Shown here piece after piece: positions 35,483-36,761 of a stretch of DNA of 36,761 nt. The translations under genes were made by a program, and so were the position numbers. Each line of letters opens with the position of its first letter. Position 1 is the first letter of the stretch. Where the stretch lies: contig DZDJ01000029.1 of assembly GCA_022736715.1 (NCBI GenBank), positions 1 to 36,761 on the forward strand, in the 5' to 3' direction. The notes under the pieces were generated by a model that made no database searches, was not told the DNA's origin, and was given only the letters and a program-made list of their open reading frames with translations. This DNA is from Edaphobacter aggregans (GTDB taxonomy: Bacteria > Acidobacteriota > Terriglobia > Terriglobales > Acidobacteriaceae).

Positions 35483-36541
35483 TCATTCTGAAGATAAATT
35501 TCCCTTGAATCCGGGGCGTCCAGCTTTGATAGCTGCCGTTATGAGAGACATGATTTCGCCGTTGGCGTGGGATGGAATCAGATCAACATCTGGATGTTCG
35601 GCAGCGAAGACTCTAAAGATTTGATCAGCGAATGCTTGACCGATCATATCCACTCCTTCGAAATTGAAAATTACCTGCGAGAATCTATCGACGCGCACAA
35701 GCACACGTTTGGCTTGAGATCGTGAAACCAATTGGTCATTGCCATATTTAGCAAGCTTTACTGGCACGATGGTCTTATTGAAGGCTTCCGTTCCATTTAC
35801 GCTGTATTTGGCGTAGACTTCTTTAATTGTTCGGGCAGTATTGTTCTCTACTTTAAGGAAGATCGACGTGCCCGACATGTAGGCGTCCCGATCCATCATC
35901 CAGTCAGTTTCGTTTCCTAGTTCATGGCCGAAATAGACTCCGCCGGATAGGATGTCGAATCCGTTGACCATTCTTGATGTAAAGAAAATGCCCTGACCCG
36001 AATGGTTTACAGAATCGGTAGTCAGCTTTCCCTTTTGAAGTTCAAAGATCGCTTGTTTCTCGTCAGGAAGATCCAATGCATTCTGAATCTTCTTAAAAAT
36101 CCCTATACCGTCATCCATGATGAGGATTTCGGTATTGACAGCGGATTTCTTGACGACTACATGGATGTATGTTCCCCCCGAATGGTCTATCGCATTATTG
36201 AACATCTCGGTAAACGCATAGTTCCATATCTGCAGAACGTTATCAGGTAATTCTCCCAGAAATGGCTGGATGTCTTCCCTCCAAACTACATCCTCAGCCA
36301 ATCCTGGTTTGATGTCATATTGAAATTTTTCCGAGGCAGTCTCGGCTATCTTGTAAGACCGCTTCCTGGTACTGCCATCAGCAACTAGCGATCCCTGTCC
36401 CGTAAGACTCTTCAGATGCCGATTCGCGGCCTGTCTGGTTATCCCAAATTTTCGGGTGACTTTCGCTGCGATTCCCTCTTCACCGATGTGCTCCAAAATG
36501 AAGGCTCTGATCTCTTCCGTATTTTTACGGATTCTCGTCAT
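35483..36541 (-). CDS. winged-helix / GHKL ATPase / STAS-like (DUF4325) protein
   Basis: A 352-residue three-domain protein. Residues 1-65 are a winged helix (GIAAKVTRKFGITRQAANRH). Residues 75-235 are a GHKL ATPase with N-box Glu112 and Asn116 (FTEMFNNAIDHS), DDGIGIF (143-149) and GQGIFF (182-187). Residues 270-345 match the STAS-like DUF4325 domain (RVLVRVDRFSQVIFNFEGVDMIGQAFADQIF). There is no phosphorylatable His, so it is not a normal sensor kinase. It recalls anti-sigma/anti-anti-sigma pairs merged into one DNA-binding chain. The gene is AT-rich against the rest of the window and looks transferred. Role unknown; stress switch or defence regulator are possibilities. Confidence 0.8.
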   Translation of the reverse strand: MTRIRKNTEEIRAFILEHIGEEGIAAKVTRKFGITRQAANRHLKSLTGQGSLVADGSTRKRSYKIAETASEKFQYDIKPGLAEDVVWREDIQPFLGELPDNVLQIWNYAFTEMFNNAIDHSGGTYIHVVVKKSAVNTEILIMDDGIGIFKKIQNALDLPDEKQAIFELQKGKLTTDSVNHSGQGIFFTSRMVNGFDILSGGVYFGHELGNETDWMMDRDAYMSGTSIFLKVENNTARTIKEVYAKYSVNGTEAFNKTIVPVKLAKYGNDQLVSRSQAKRVLVRVDRFSQVIFNFEGVDMIGQAFADQIFRVFAAEHPDVDLIPSHANGEIMSLITAAIKAGRPGFKGNLSSE

Positions 36542-36547
36542 GATCTA

Positions 36548-36582
36548 TTTGTAAACTTCACCAACTAATATTGTCAACAATA
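36548..36582 (-). promoter_or_regulatory. promoter with overlapping palindrome, wHTH-GHKL gene
   Basis: On the minus strand a perfect TTGACA (36572-36577) is 18 bases from TACAAA (36548-36553). The -35 lies inside the palindrome TATTGT-TG-ACAATA (36569-36582). The -10 is only about 7 bases from the start codon, so the mRNA would be leaderless or nearly so. The palindrome is a likely site for the encoded winged helix. Confidence 0.55.
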
Positions 36583-36761
36583 AGATCTATTATTGGAACC
36601 ATTGAAGAGGACATTGGAAACATGATTACGCCGAAAACCCTATGGAAAAATCGAGTAGCTCATGGGTTAATCAACGCACCTATTGCCGATGCAAATATTT
36701 GAAAACTCTCATTGTGTCGGGCTGCCGCCTTCCTCCAGCGCAACCCGGTTGATGATCCGCT

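Noticed and set aside
36621-36701. 26-codon frame at the right edge
   Set aside because: Too short, without a convincing ribosome binding site or recognisable sequence.

Overview
The window looks like a chromosomal segment of an acidobacterium, most likely class Terriglobia (family Acidobacteriaceae). This is inferred from the overall protein character, an orphan FmdE-like protein, a PAP2-Wzi fusion, a Tes/Mss-like radical SAM enzyme, a PadR regulator and a GC-rich base composition. It was not checked by any database search. Housekeeping genes alternate with an exopolysaccharide locus and short accessory insertions.

Layout. (1) 0.2-2.5 kb: a minus-strand pair, a VOC-like/lumazine synthase fusion followed by nusB, divergent from an enoyl-CoA hydratase. 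(2) 2.7-3.7 kb: an isolated HNH protein, possibly a modification-dependent nuclease. (3) 4.0-7.4 kb: a small lipoprotein, a Na+/solute symporter and an FmdE-like protein. (4) 7.4-10.9 kb: a minus-strand run GT9 glycosyltransferase - dciA - gatC - gatA. (5) 11-24.6 kb: a surface polysaccharide locus with mixed strands. It has a priming sugar transferase, RfbC, a PAP2-Wzi fusion, a GmhB-like HAD phosphatase, GT4 and GT2 glycosyltransferases, a decayed membrane gene, an O-antigen ligase/polymerase-like protein, a dTDP-rhamnose 4-epimerase-like SDR, two hexapeptide acyltransferases and a Wzx-like flippase. Together these could prime, build, acylate, flip, polymerise and display a deoxyhexose-containing glycan. 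(6) 24.9-27.5 kb: tRNA-Leu(CAG), small orphan proteins, an OsmC peroxidase, an IS3 remnant, and a PadR regulator with striking palindromic operators. (7) 27.6-33 kb: an M28 peptidase, mutY and a large Cys-rich radical SAM protein resembling tetraether/membrane-spanning-lipid synthases. (8) 33.6-36.5 kb: a secreted PQQ-type beta-propeller, a small membrane peptide, and a winged-helix/GHKL-ATPase/STAS-like protein with its own promoter-operator.

Four 113-bp, TA-flanked, inverted-repeat elements (MITE-like) are scattered through the window, and one forms the 3' end of gatA. A second dispersed repeat occurs twice, next to fmdE and at the 3' end of mutY.

The observations most worth following are the radical SAM enzyme (possible maker of membrane-spanning lipids), the PAP2-Wzi fusion, the VOC-RibH fusion, the TA-flanked MITE family and its capture by gatA, the PadR operator array, and the wHTH-GHKL-STAS protein.
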